From positions 1-64,000 of the forward strand of contig JAOUHU010000007.1 of the NCBI GenBank assembly GCA_029884455.1: a DNA stretch of 64,000 nucleotides. Reading direction: 5' to 3'. Positions 1-8,697 of this stretch are shown here, in pieces. The stretch is from Gammaproteobacteria bacterium (lineage in GTDB: Bacteria > Pseudomonadota > Gammaproteobacteria > Steroidobacterales > Woeseiaceae). Position numbers and translations under genes: made by a program. Position 1 is the stretch's first letter; every line of letters begins with the position of its first letter. The notes under the pieces are model-generated. The model saw nothing but the letters and a program-made list of their open reading frames with translations. It was not told the DNA's origin and did no database searches.

Positions 1-892
1 TACCGGCAATGTTGTTGATGCTGGAAAAAGCCGGCGCCGCAGCGGGTGAGCTCTGCAGGTCACTGTTGCGGCCATCCGCAAAGCGCAACAGGCGACCGTC
101 GACAGCGATGCGATCAGCGCGCCGATCCGCGGGTGCGGCGAAACCAAAGCTGGCAGCAATAGCGATCAGTTCGTCATCGTCGCTATCGGTATCGGCAATA
201 TCGGCATCAAACGAATAGCCAGCATCGCTGATAACGCCGACACCACCCACCGGTGTGCCGGCCTTGTACAAGGGAATGCCGCCGGGATCCGCGGCGAGGC
301 CAAGCGGCGAACGATGCGGCCCGATATCCGCAGTACCCCCCGAGTAGCGCGTCAGCAGGTCAGAGCAGGGCAGCTGGCTGAACTGCACACCGAATAAGGG
401 ACCGGCCGGCTGCTGATGGTCACGCGGATTAAAGTGCTCCTGCACAATCTGGCTGGCGGTTCGGGTAGTAAATGCGTTGCCCTCGGTGGAGAGGTAGGCA
501 GCGGTAATTGCTTTCGCAATTGCGGCGAGGCTGTCTGGCACGATGTTGACGCCTTCGAGACCACCATCGACAGTCGCTCCCGGAGAACGAATCGTGATTG
601 CTGTTGCAGCGCCGTTCATGCGAAAAACGGCGAGCACGTTGCCGACCCTGTCAACTACCGCGATCGTGGCATTGACGCCTCGCGCCTGCGCCTCGGCAAC
701 CGCCTGCGCGATGACAAACTCGATGTCTGCTACCGAGAGGCTGGTTGCCGTATTCGCGCATTGGCCCGTACAACCGGCATCCGGTGTTGCCGGATCGACG
801 CCGGCGACTTTGGATTGCGAACCGCCGCCGCAGGCGATCAGCGTGGCGAGCGCCAGACAGCCGGTGGCCAACGGCCGCACCAGGCTGATCAT
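1..892 (-). CDS. HbpS/GlcG-family heme-binding-like lipoprotein, 3' end off window
   Basis: This reading frame runs off the left edge, so about 297 residues are visible. The ATG at 892 overlaps the stop of the upstream decaheme cytochrome gene as ATGA, which fixes the start and suggests coupled translation. The protein opens with a lipoprotein signal ending L-I-A-C (Cys21) followed by a glycine/serine stretch. It then resembles the HbpS/GlcG family: an early helix (roughly 50-70), then a strand with the characteristic V-D-R-V-G-N-V-L-A-V-F pattern, and a later glycine-rich G-G-V-G-V-I segment. Family members are small alpha/beta proteins, some of which bind heme or sense redox stress. A haem- or redox-linked role fits the cytochromes upstream, but no ligand is demonstrable. 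It is the last visible gene of the redox operon. Confidence 0.75.
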   Translation of the reverse strand, partial: MISLVRPLATGCLALATLIACGGGSQSKVAGVDPATPDAGCTGQCANTATSLSVADIEFVIAQAVAEAQARGVNATIAVVDRVGNVLAVFRMNGAATAITIRSPGATVDGGLEGVNIVPDSLAAIAKAITAAYLSTEGNAFTTRTASQIVQEHFNPRDHQQPAGPLFGVQFSQLPCSDLLTRYSGGTADIGPHRSPLGLAADPGGIPLYKAGTPVGGVGVISDAGYSFDADIADTDSDDDELIAIAASFGFAAPADRRADRIAVDGRLLRFADGRNSDLQSSPAAAPAFSSINNIAG

Positions 893-2451
893 GGATACAG
901 GCCCAGCGCGTCGAAATGAAAGCCGTGACACATGACGCAGGTGCTCGGTATTTGCGCGGCATTATTACGGCTGGCGTTGCCACTGCCATGGCAAGAGCGG
1001 CAGGTTTCGATGCCAGGTATCAGCGCATCGGAAGCAGCCGTTGATGTACTCGCCTCGTGGCAAACGTCGCAACGGGTTACTTCGGTCTGGTGCGCCGCGT
1101 GTGAAAAACTGGCGTGCGGCAGGAACTCACTGGTCAAAGTTGTCGGCGCGACATCCCAGGGCATTGCCGCATTGCTGTCAGTAGTGTTGACAACGTGGCA
1201 ATTCACACAGGCGCGACGCAGGAACAGGTCCTCGGCGACGGCGAGTGCCTGCACGCGCGCTTCGGCGGCAGCCCTATCGCGATCGGCACGCGTCAGAGAT
1301 TGCCCCGGGCGCCGCACGCGTTGCTCCACGGCATCCGGGTCGGCGCCCAGCAGTCTCGCGCTGTAATACTCGATCAGTGTCTGCAGCACGTCGGCCGGAT
1401 CGCCGTGCGGTACGGTGCGTGCAGGCTCGTCAGGATCGAAGGCCAGCGTGTGACAGCCGCTGCAGTGGTCGACCATGGAAATCGGCAACATGCCCCTGCC
1501 GCCGGTTTCCGCAACATGGCACTCGTCACACTCGACCACGCGTCGTCCATCCGGAGTCACGATGCCTTCCGGGTCAAGGTGCTTTGCGTGGTTAAACAGC
1601 AGATTCGAATCTGCCGGCGTCTGCAACAGGCTGATGCTGAACTCAGGATGCTGGTCAAGGAAATCAGCTGCAGCTTCGAGCTCGCTGCCGGCAGCCGGAC
1701 TGGCGTGACAATCGGCGCAAAGTGCCTGGTGCTGGTTCACCAGTTGCGGCGGTTCATTGTGTTCGAGGTGGCAGCTCGCGCAGCGCATGTCACCGAGCAC
1801 GCCAGCTGTCGTATTGCTGCTGTCCGCCGCTACATGTCGCGCGACATTATGGCAGGCGACACACGCGCCATCCGGAACGCGCTCGAATGCCGTGATATGA
1901 CACGCGCTGCAGTCTTCGCTGAGAGCCGAATGTGCTGCATGTATCGGGCCGGCCTGGAGCACGGTCTTGCTGAGCACGTTAAATGCCGGTAGCGCAACAG
2001 CGAGGACCAGCACGATACCGGCAACTGCCCAGGACAAGCGTCGTTTGCTCCAGCCCGCGATGCCGGTGGTGTCGGAGCTCCAGTCGGCGACAAAATGCTC
2101 GGCGCTGGCGTCGCTGCGTAACTCGAAGCTGAGCGCGAAATCGGCACCGCGCTCAGCGGCAATAACCGTGAGAATGTTCGAGCCGATTTCCACGACATCA
2201 CCAACGGCGAGGCGCGTATCGCTTTGCGACCGGCCATTGACGGTTACGCCTGAGAGCGTGCCCGTCGTGAGGCGCGCACCACCGGCGTCCGCTGCAATTT
2301 TCGCGTGCTGCAGGCGAACCCGTTTATCGCGCAGATGCAGGGTCTGATCCGTTGCGCGGCCAATCGTAATTTCGTTTGCGGCGACGATCTTGTCGTTGTA
2401 TTCGATGCCGCCAGCGGCACTGCGTGTGATGAATCGGATCAGGAACTTCAC
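889..2451 (-). CDS. FHA-domain transmembrane decaheme c-type cytochrome
   Basis: A 520-residue protein starting at GTG. Residues about 5-100 look like a forkhead-associated domain (I-G-R at 30-32, His49, N-G at 72-73), but the Ser normally in the V-S-R-x-H motif is not there, so phosphothreonine binding is uncertain. One membrane segment lies at about 139-160. Ten CxxCH haem-attachment motifs follow at 181, 197, 224, 245, 308, 330, 415, 461, 484 and 505. The topology implied is cytoplasmic FHA, one helix, periplasmic multihaem domain. The gene follows a membrane b-type cytochrome gene (4 bases between) and overlaps the HbpS-like gene. The likely role is receiving electrons from the b-type cytochrome and passing them on in the periplasm. 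Acceptor unknown. Confidence 0.88.
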   Translation of the reverse strand: MKFLIRFITRSAAGGIEYNDKIVAANEITIGRATDQTLHLRDKRVRLQHAKIAADAGGARLTTGTLSGVTVNGRSQSDTRLAVGDVVEIGSNILTVIAAERGADFALSFELRSDASAEHFVADWSSDTTGIAGWSKRRLSWAVAGIVLVLAVALPAFNVLSKTVLQAGPIHAAHSALSEDCSACHITAFERVPDGACVACHNVARHVAADSSNTTAGVLGDMRCASCHLEHNEPPQLVNQHQALCADCHASPAAGSELEAAADFLDQHPEFSISLLQTPADSNLLFNHAKHLDPEGIVTPDGRRVVECDECHVAETGGRGMLPISMVDHCSGCHTLAFDPDEPARTVPHGDPADVLQTLIEYYSARLLGADPDAVEQRVRRPGQSLTRADRDRAAAEARVQALAVAEDLFLRRACVNCHVVNTTDSNAAMPWDVAPTTLTSEFLPHASFSHAAHQTEVTRCDVCHEASTSTAASDALIPGIETCRSCHGSGNASRNNAAQIPSTCVMCHGFHFDALGLYP

Positions 2452-2455
2452 GTGG

Positions 2456-3334
2456 TCACCAGTACACGAACACAGTCACTATGTGCGCGACCAGGGCCAC
2501 CAGCAGACCGGTCGTTAATGGCACGTGCAGATACAACCACAACTCCATTGTCGCCTGCAGTTGCAGGTCTTCGCGAATCTGGCGCAACAGCTTGCGCTTG
2601 TTGCGCAGTAGCGCGGACAATTCGCCGATCTTTGCCGCCGACTCGGCATCGCTGGCACGCGATTGTTGTTCCGCCAGCCAGTCGAGCGCCGCCTCCTGGC
2701 CGGCATTCGCCACTGCGCCGGATTGGCCCTGGCCGGGCAGCACGATGGTCGAGCCGTCGGCACCGCGAAATCGTGTCCACAGCGAGCCGCCCAGTTGTGT
2801 GCGACTGGCGCCGCTTTGTACCAGCGCGGCAAATGCCTCCGGCAACGCCGCTGCGATGCGGCTGCTGCGTGCATCGAGGTCTTCGAGCTGCAGAAACAGC
2901 TCCGGGCGGCTTGCGCCACCGCGATTGTTGCTGACGCGCCCTGGATATTTCAGGTAGACGAATACGCCGTACAGGCCAGTCACGATCACCAGCAACAACA
3001 AAACGAACGCCAGCGTGTGAATGTTGCTGCCGAGCTGAAAACCGGCATGCAGCAATACCAGCACCGGCAGCGCGATACCGAGATAGACGTGTGCTGACAG
3101 CCAGCCCTGAACTGTGCCTGCTGTCGAGGCGTAGCGGCGTTTGCGAATACCGAACCAGGCCAGCCAAACGACCAGCAAGGCTGCCACCGTGCCAAGCACG
3201 TAGCCAAGCAGCGTGCCGCCATTGGCCGGTTCCTGCGGGTCCTGCAGCAGGTAGGCCGCGACCGATGCGGCCAGCATAAAGACGGCGAGCCAAAGGTAGC
3301 GCCGGCCGCGATAAGCGAGGATAGACTGGTGCAC
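2456..3334 (-). CDS. Membrane cytochrome b-like protein with two pairs of axial-ligand-type histidines
   Basis: A 292-residue protein starting at GTG, one base after the stop of the upstream flavo/iron-sulfur gene. Predicted membrane segments are at about 14-30, 42-61, 80-97, 107-128 and 268-290, with a soluble stretch at roughly 130-265. Two helices each carry two histidines exactly 14 residues apart: His82/His96 and His270/His284. This spacing within two helices is the classical arrangement for two stacked b hemes. I cannot assign it to a named family with certainty; b561-like and ferric-reductase-like proteins are the nearest impressions. Its place between a cytoplasmic-type FAD/Fe-S protein and a periplasmic decaheme cytochrome makes it the likely transmembrane electron carrier. 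Confidence 0.75.
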   Translation of the reverse strand: MHQSILAYRGRRYLWLAVFMLAASVAAYLLQDPQEPANGGTLLGYVLGTVAALLVVWLAWFGIRKRRYASTAGTVQGWLSAHVYLGIALPVLVLLHAGFQLGSNIHTLAFVLLLLVIVTGLYGVFVYLKYPGRVSNNRGGASRPELFLQLEDLDARSSRIAAALPEAFAALVQSGASRTQLGGSLWTRFRGADGSTIVLPGQGQSGAVANAGQEAALDWLAEQQSRASDAESAAKIGELSALLRNKRKLLRQIREDLQLQATMELWLYLHVPLTTGLLVALVAHIVTVFVYW

Positions 3335-3335
3335 C

Positions 3336-5705
3336 TCAGCCTGCCCGCTTGCTCAGGTGTACGAACTCGGCCGGGCTCATACGCAAGGCCGCCCCGGTGG
3401 GACAGGCACGTACGCAGGCGGGACCACCCCTCAGGTCCTTGCACATATCGCATTTAACCGCTTTCTTCATGCCGCCATCCGCAGCCAGCGGCCGCCGTTC
3501 GCCCGGCCCGGGGCCTGTGCCAGCCAGCAGCCAGCTCAGCAGGCCGGGTGCCGGCTCCTTCTCGCCAGCCATCTGAATGACTCCGTACGGGCAGTTACGC
3601 TCGCAGTTGCCGCATCCAATGCAACTGTCCTGAATGTATACCTCACCGTTAGGTGCGCGCCGGATCGCATCCGGCGGACAATCCTTCATGCAATGCGGAT
3701 CTTCGCAGTGGCGACACGAGGTTGGTACATGCACCTGTGCGTAGGACGGGCCGGCCGACCGATCCAGGCGCGAAGTGCCACCGTGGGTCTCAGCACAGGC
3801 CTTTTCGCAATTGTCGCAGCCGATGCACAGCGACTCGTCGATCAACAGCACGTCGGTCGCCTCGCCGAGTCCCTGCTGCATCAGGAACGAGATCAGGTCG
3901 CCGGCTTCCGGCGCGGCTTCCATGCGCGCGTTTTCGCTCAGCCTGTCTCTGACCGTGTTCTGAATGCGTTCCCGCAAACCGGTCTGCGACAGCATCATTT
4001 TCTGAAACGCATCCGCGCTCAGGAATACGGACTCGGTCGCAACGGTGGCGCGAACTGTCGCCGAGCGTTTCGCCTGGCCCAGCAATCCCATCTCGCCAAC
4101 GTAGTTCCCTGCCGCGACATAGGTCGTGACGACCTCGCGGCCACCGATATTGCGCGACACCGACACCGAGCCGCTGCGGATCAGGTGCAGGCCATCAGCT
4201 GTGTCGCCCTCGCTGAACAATTTGTCACCAGCGCTGAATTTCCTGAGTTCGGCCGTCGCCGCGACCGCGGCCACGTCTTCGAGCGGCGCGTCGGGAGCAA
4301 GGTTGGCGCGCAGCGTACGAATGATGAAGTACTGGTCGATAACGCGGCGCACCTGTTCATAAGTATTCATCAGCCGGATGACGTCGCGGCGCGGCGATTC
4401 CAGCAGCACACAATCAGAAGACGCACGTACCGTTGCTGACCGACGCCTGCCCGACAACAGGCTCATCTCGCCAAAAAATTGCCCTTCTTGCAGGCGGATC
4501 GACCGGCCGTCATCGGTTTCGACTCTGACCTCGCCCTGCACGATCGAGATAAACGAATTCGTATAGTCGTTCTTCTGAAAAATGACGTCGCCGTTCCGCG
4601 GTGTCAGCAGGTTGCTGGCGAGCACCAGCTCGCGCAACACCAGGCCATTGATGTCGGCGAACAAAGGTATACGCTGACGAATAAGTGCGAGGGTATCATC
4701 GACGCTGGCAGCGAACGGCAGGCCCTGAAACTTCTGTTCGAGGATGCCGTGATCAGCCGGCTGGATATCGTTGCCGAGAATAAACTCGACGACTTCGTAG
4801 CCCTGGTTCATGGCCTGCTTGATCAACGGGTAACCGCCCAGCGCACCAATCACGTACAGGCCGGGCACATTGGATTCGTAGCGGCTGCTGAGTTCCGGCA
4901 GCGTGGTCGGGTCACTGCCCGGGAAAACGATGCCACAGGACTCAACGAAAGCGCGCGGCGGGATTGCGCCAAGACGAGCGATAATTCGATTGCAGGGCAC
5001 ACGTGTCTGGCCGGTCTCGGTGCTGAGTATGGCAGCCTCGCCGACTTCCAAAGCGCTGATTCCGGAATTGTAGTAGCAGGCGATGGCACCATCGGCGATC
5101 GCGCGCGTAATCAGGGCGAGGTTGCCTTCTTTCGCGCGCGCAAACTCGTCGCGACGGTTGACGATGATGACCGAATTGTTGCGTGCCAGCGCAATTGCGT
5201 TCTCTATCGCGGCGTCACCCGCACCAACAATCATGATTGTTTCGCCGTTGAACGCGTCCGGATCGTCGAGCGTGTACTGCACGAATGATGCATCTTCGCC
5301 TGGCACGCCCAGCTTGCGCGGGTTGCCCTGCATGCCAATTGCGAGCACAACGGATTTGGCGGAAATGGTCTCACCGTTGGCAAGTAAAACGCTGAACTGC
5401 GGATGGCTGCCGGTAATGGCGGTGACTTCGGCCGCGTAACGCAGCTTGATAGCGAGCTTGTCGAGACCCTGGCGCCACGCGCCGAGTACGGCTTCGCGTG
5501 TACCAGCGGTAAATGGCAGGTCACTGCGCAATGGCACGACGGCGGGTTCCGCCATCACGTGTTTGCCTTTCTGGTAGCGCTGAATGGTGTTCGCGTGTTC
5601 CGCTGTGCCCTCAAGCAGCAGGTAGGACATGCCCCTGGTCGCAGCATGCGCCGCCGCACTGAGCCCGGCGGGCCCGCTGCCAACGATGACCAGGTCGAAA
5701 CTCAC
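3336..5705 (-). CDS. FAD/NAD(P) oxidoreductase fused to two cNMP-binding domains and a four-cluster ferredoxin domain
   Basis: A 789-residue fusion starting at GTG, overlapping the FecR stop as GTGA. Residues 1-315 are a thioredoxin-reductase-like flavoprotein fold with G-S-G-P-A-G at 9-14 and G-A-G-D-A-A at 161-166. The CxxC redox pair of true thioredoxin reductases is absent. Two CRP-like cyclic nucleotide domains follow, with phosphate-binding cassettes at 411-425 and 536-550; both keep the G-E and the R-S-A elements needed for cAMP or cGMP. Residues 621-770 hold four Cys quartets (627/630/633/637, 664/667/672/676, 695/698/701/705, 752/755/764/768), as in NrfC/DmsB-type electron-transfer subunits. 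The probable job is to take electrons from NAD(P)H to the membrane cytochrome under cyclic nucleotide control. The adenylate cyclase in the same operon is the obvious source of ligand. Confidence 0.88.
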   Translation of the reverse strand: MSFDLVIVGSGPAGLSAAAHAATRGMSYLLLEGTAEHANTIQRYQKGKHVMAEPAVVPLRSDLPFTAGTREAVLGAWRQGLDKLAIKLRYAAEVTAITGSHPQFSVLLANGETISAKSVVLAIGMQGNPRKLGVPGEDASFVQYTLDDPDAFNGETIMIVGAGDAAIENAIALARNNSVIIVNRRDEFARAKEGNLALITRAIADGAIACYYNSGISALEVGEAAILSTETGQTRVPCNRIIARLGAIPPRAFVESCGIVFPGSDPTTLPELSSRYESNVPGLYVIGALGGYPLIKQAMNQGYEVVEFILGNDIQPADHGILEQKFQGLPFAASVDDTLALIRQRIPLFADINGLVLRELVLASNLLTPRNGDVIFQKNDYTNSFISIVQGEVRVETDDGRSIRLQEGQFFGEMSLLSGRRRSATVRASSDCVLLESPRRDVIRLMNTYEQVRRVIDQYFIIRTLRANLAPDAPLEDVAAVAATAELRKFSAGDKLFSEGDTADGLHLIRSGSVSVSRNIGGREVVTTYVAAGNYVGEMGLLGQAKRSATVRATVATESVFLSADAFQKMMLSQTGLRERIQNTVRDRLSENARMEAAPEAGDLISFLMQQGLGEATDVLLIDESLCIGCDNCEKACAETHGGTSRLDRSAGPSYAQVHVPTSCRHCEDPHCMKDCPPDAIRRAPNGEVYIQDSCIGCGNCERNCPYGVIQMAGEKEPAPGLLSWLLAGTGPGPGERRPLAADGGMKKAVKCDMCKDLRGGPACVRACPTGAALRMSPAEFVHLSKRAG

Positions 5706-7339
5706 GGATTGCCAAATACGGCTGCGCCCGATACCGAAGTGGAGCCTGCCATGTCCTGCAGGCTATAGGTCAAACCGGCGCCACCCGGAAACGCAGGGTC
5801 TGAACTCGGGCCAGGTTCGGCAAAAAATCCCGAAAACACGCCATTGCCGCCCGTGACTCCATCGATTGCGACATTGCCGTAAATGCCCTGAAAAAGGTGC
5901 GCCGGCAGTTGCGCAGCGGCACCAATATTGCCGTTACCGCTTGCGCTCCAGCTCGCGCCATTGATGTCGATCAGCAGCGTGCTGTCAACGCGCATATTGG
6001 TGAAGTCGGCGCGAAATGTCGCATTGCCCAGCGCGCCGACGTTGCCGAGGTTGTCGGTCGGTGAGGTGGAGCCGACCAGGGAATAATTCGCAACGCCGGA
6101 AATTGGCATCGCGGTTGAGGTGGACCAGGCCGGGCCCGCGATCCAATGCACACTCTGGCCACGCAGATCCTGGTTGGCGGCCGAGCCATCGCTCAAGCTG
6201 ATGCTGGCTGTGCCACCCGCCCAGCGGCCCCAGCGCATCACGGTCATGCTGTCGGCGCCGCTTTCGGCGAGTGTCGCACTGCCGATCGCAAAACTTGCGG
6301 TATCCAGGCCCGTTGGAGCGGGGTAGAGATTGGCGAATTGCACCAGGTTACCGTCGCTGTCGAGCTGATACTGGCCCGGGTCATTATCGAGCATGCCGCT
6401 GAAGATCGCATTCGGGCCACCAAGCGGCCCGGTCGAGAAGGTAACCGATCGATTGGACGGATCCGGCGCCGCTCCCGGCGTCAGGTCGACCGGGTTACCC
6501 GCAGCATCGGTGCCGCGGATCGACTGTGCCGGCACAGCGATGTTGCTGCCATCGTCCTGGGTACTTGATGCTGGCGCCGTTGATATCGGCGGCGGCGCAC
6601 TCGCACCGGCCTCGCGTCGCGGCCCGAGCTTCGAGTCGAAGCCGCTTAGCGACTCGAGGTCCGGCTCAAAGCGAAAATCGCTATCGTCAATAAATACCGG
6701 TGGTACCACCTCGAGCCGCGTGGGTTGCCTGCTGTCAAACGGAATGAACACGAATTCGCCGGCCCCGACCTCAATCTCGCCGACCTCATTGCGAAATACG
6801 ATACGTCCTTCATCCACCATGATGTACAGGCCTTGTGGCACGACCGTGCCTGGCGGTACACCCGGCGCTGTGTTGCAGTTGCCGCATAGCAGCACGGCGA
6901 AGTTGGTACCGCGGATACCGAGCACGCCGACCGCGGTGCGTACCTCGTAATTTTGCGGGTTGTCCTTGCCAATCGCACCGGTGATGGAGCGGAAACCGCC
7001 CTTGACCAGGCTGATAACACTGCTGTCGTCGCTCGAGGATACGGCAGCTGCACCCGAAGTCGCGGCGGCATACACATATTCATCAATCACGATGCGGCTG
7101 TCGGGGCGAATTGCAATACGCGCTCCATCGCTCATCAGCAACTGCGCGCGGGATGCGGGTCCCGTGATGACAGCATCGCTACTACGCACAGCATCGCCTT
7201 TCGCGAGCGCCACCGCTGGTTCTCGTTCTGCGCTGACATCGCCGCTCGCAAAGCTGACCATGCCGGCGTCCTGGGCATAGACCGGGCCCGTGACTACCAG
7301 CACCAAAATCAACCACAGTTGCAATTTGCGCTTATTCAT
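5702..7339 (-). CDS. FecR-domain protein with TbpB-like beta-rich C-terminus
   Basis: A 545-residue secreted protein. The ATG at 7339 overlaps the upstream stop as ATGA and gives a clean signal peptide ending V-Y-A-Q; an ATG 12 bases earlier is less likely. Residues about 45-150 form a FecR domain (repeated G-D-A-V, then S-R-A-Q-L-L-M-S-D-G and V-L-G-I-R-G-T-N). A proline/serine/alanine-rich linker follows. The last 200 residues are glycine- and serine-rich beta strands with G-V-F-S-G-F-F-A-E-P and V-S-G-A-A-V-F-G, resembling the handle/barrel domains of TbpB-like surface proteins. Slam proteins export TbpB-like cargo, and a Slam-like gene lies directly upstream, so this is a plausible substrate. 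There is no lipobox cysteine, so it would be a soluble rather than lipidated cargo. Confidence 0.78.
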   Translation of the reverse strand: MNKRKLQLWLILVLVVTGPVYAQDAGMVSFASGDVSAEREPAVALAKGDAVRSSDAVITGPASRAQLLMSDGARIAIRPDSRIVIDEYVYAAATSGAAAVSSSDDSSVISLVKGGFRSITGAIGKDNPQNYEVRTAVGVLGIRGTNFAVLLCGNCNTAPGVPPGTVVPQGLYIMVDEGRIVFRNEVGEIEVGAGEFVFIPFDSRQPTRLEVVPPVFIDDSDFRFEPDLESLSGFDSKLGPRREAGASAPPPISTAPASSTQDDGSNIAVPAQSIRGTDAAGNPVDLTPGAAPDPSNRSVTFSTGPLGGPNAIFSGMLDNDPGQYQLDSDGNLVQFANLYPAPTGLDTASFAIGSATLAESGADSMTVMRWGRWAGGTASISLSDGSAANQDLRGQSVHWIAGPAWSTSTAMPISGVANYSLVGSTSPTDNLGNVGALGNATFRADFTNMRVDSTLLIDINGASWSASGNGNIGAAAQLPAHLFQGIYGNVAIDGVTGGNGVFSGFFAEPGPSSDPAFPGGAGLTYSLQDMAGSTSVSGAAVFGNP

Positions 7340-8679
7340 TTCGGTGCCCATCGAATCATCAAGCCGACTTCGGTTCGGTTGTACGTGTAAAGGTCAACAT
7401 CGGAGTTATTGTCGATATACCGCAATCGCGGCGCGAGCGTCAGGCCGTCGGTAAATACGTTGCGAAACTCGAACTGCAACAGCGACGATGTCTGCCGGTC
7501 TTCGCGAGCGCTGCCGAAAAACAGTCCATCGTAATCGCTGCTCAGGCTGCCCAGTGATGCGATCAGGAATGCAGATTCGCCCAATGGTGCCGTCAGGCCG
7601 ACGCGTGCGCCTTCCTTCGAATTGCCGTAGGGCGAGCCACTTTGTTGCTCGTTGTCATTGCCGCCGATCGCCTCGAAACTGAGCCGGCCAAGCGAGGCGA
7701 ACCGATATGAAGCGGCGACCGTGTACAGCGTGCGGTTGACGTCCAGCACTTCGATCGACTCGTCGTAATGCAAAGCGCCGCTGCGCACCGCGAGACTGAT
7801 ATCCCAGTTGCTGTTCAGGCTGCGACCCAGCATCAGGTCAAGTCCGCCATAGGATTCGTTGGACTCGCCGTCGCGCGTGGCGCCGTAACCGTTCAAACCG
7901 GCACGGCCAAACACTGCGCCGCGGCGCCAGTTCATGCTGACCAGCCCACTGAGAACGGCCGCATCGACGAACTCGGCGTCCGGGTTATTGCGGACGCTGG
8001 CCCGGGCACCGAGAAACCAGCCGAACTGCGTGCTGCGCGGCAGGTTCCAGTCGAAGCCGGCAGCGGCCTCAGCGAAAACCGAATCAGTTTTCTGGTTCTC
8101 CGGGCTTAGCGTAAAGCCGAGAAACTGTTCATTCTCAGTGGCGCCATTGGCATTACTGTCATGTCCCGACAGTAACTCGGCGTATGGGGCGAACCGGCTC
8201 GGTGGCATCGACGGCCGAGCGTCGATGGCCTGGATGTAACTGTCGATAACGGCGAGTACTTCGGCCGGTGGGTTTTCGCCCAGCAGGTTTACAAACAGCG
8301 AGCGTGCCTGGTCGTATTCGCCGGCGTCGTACAGGGCACGCGCGAGTTCCATGCGCGCACCTGCAAAAAGTGGCGCCTCGGCTACCGCACGCCGCAGTCG
8401 CAGTATTGCTTCGTCGCCGCGTCCGTAATCCAGAGCGGCCACACCCAACAGGTAATTGAAGTATGCATTCGCTGCGAATTCCGATTCGTAGGCGTGCAGC
8501 AGCTCATAGGCATTGGCGATTTTGCCGCTGGCCAGCAAAGACTCTGCCTGCAGGTACAGGTCACGCGCATCGCCGCTGTCAGCCAGCTGCATGGTCTGTT
8601 GCGCGTGCAGCGCGGTGAACGGCGCGATCAGCAGTGCAAGCGTCAGGACGATGTGTCTTCGGAGTGTTGCTGCGGCCAT
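7336..8679 (-). CDS. Slam-like outer-membrane protein (TPR domain plus beta barrel)
   Basis: A 447-residue protein with signal peptide (residues 1-26, ending A-L-H-A). Residues about 38-165 are tetratricopeptide helices (A-Y-E-L-L-H-A-Y, A-R-M-E-L-A-R-A-L-Y-D-A-G-E-Y). From about 175 the sequence alternates as amphipathic strands to the C-terminus (E-V-G-L-M-I-R-W-A-P-K), consistent with a beta barrel. Size and order, periplasmic TPRs then barrel, match the surface lipoprotein assembly modulator (Slam, DUF560) family, which moves TbpB-like proteins across the outer membrane. The gene downstream, overlapping by four bases, encodes a FecR protein with a TbpB-like tail. The Slam assignment comes from architecture and not from a diagnostic motif. 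A generic TPR-barrel protein is the alternative. Confidence 0.65.
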   Translation of the reverse strand: MAAATLRRHIVLTLALLIAPFTALHAQQTMQLADSGDARDLYLQAESLLASGKIANAYELLHAYESEFAANAYFNYLLGVAALDYGRGDEAILRLRRAVAEAPLFAGARMELARALYDAGEYDQARSLFVNLLGENPPAEVLAVIDSYIQAIDARPSMPPSRFAPYAELLSGHDSNANGATENEQFLGFTLSPENQKTDSVFAEAAAGFDWNLPRSTQFGWFLGARASVRNNPDAEFVDAAVLSGLVSMNWRRGAVFGRAGLNGYGATRDGESNESYGGLDLMLGRSLNSNWDISLAVRSGALHYDESIEVLDVNRTLYTVAASYRFASLGRLSFEAIGGNDNEQQSGSPYGNSKEGARVGLTAPLGESAFLIASLGSLSSDYDGLFFGSAREDRQTSSLLQFEFRNVFTDGLTLAPRLRYIDNNSDVDLYTYNRTEVGLMIRWAPK

Positions 8680-8697
8680 CGTTATTGTCGTCCTTGG

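Noticed and set aside
416-919. Plus-strand open frames over the first kilobase
   Set aside because: They are antisense to the HbpS-like lipoprotein and the decaheme gene, which have signal sequence, motifs and coupled start; the plus frames show no family resemblance.
3336-5705. Assignment of the flavoprotein as thioredoxin reductase
   Set aside because: The fold is similar, but the redox-active CxxC is missing and the electron path most likely leads to the Fe-S clusters.
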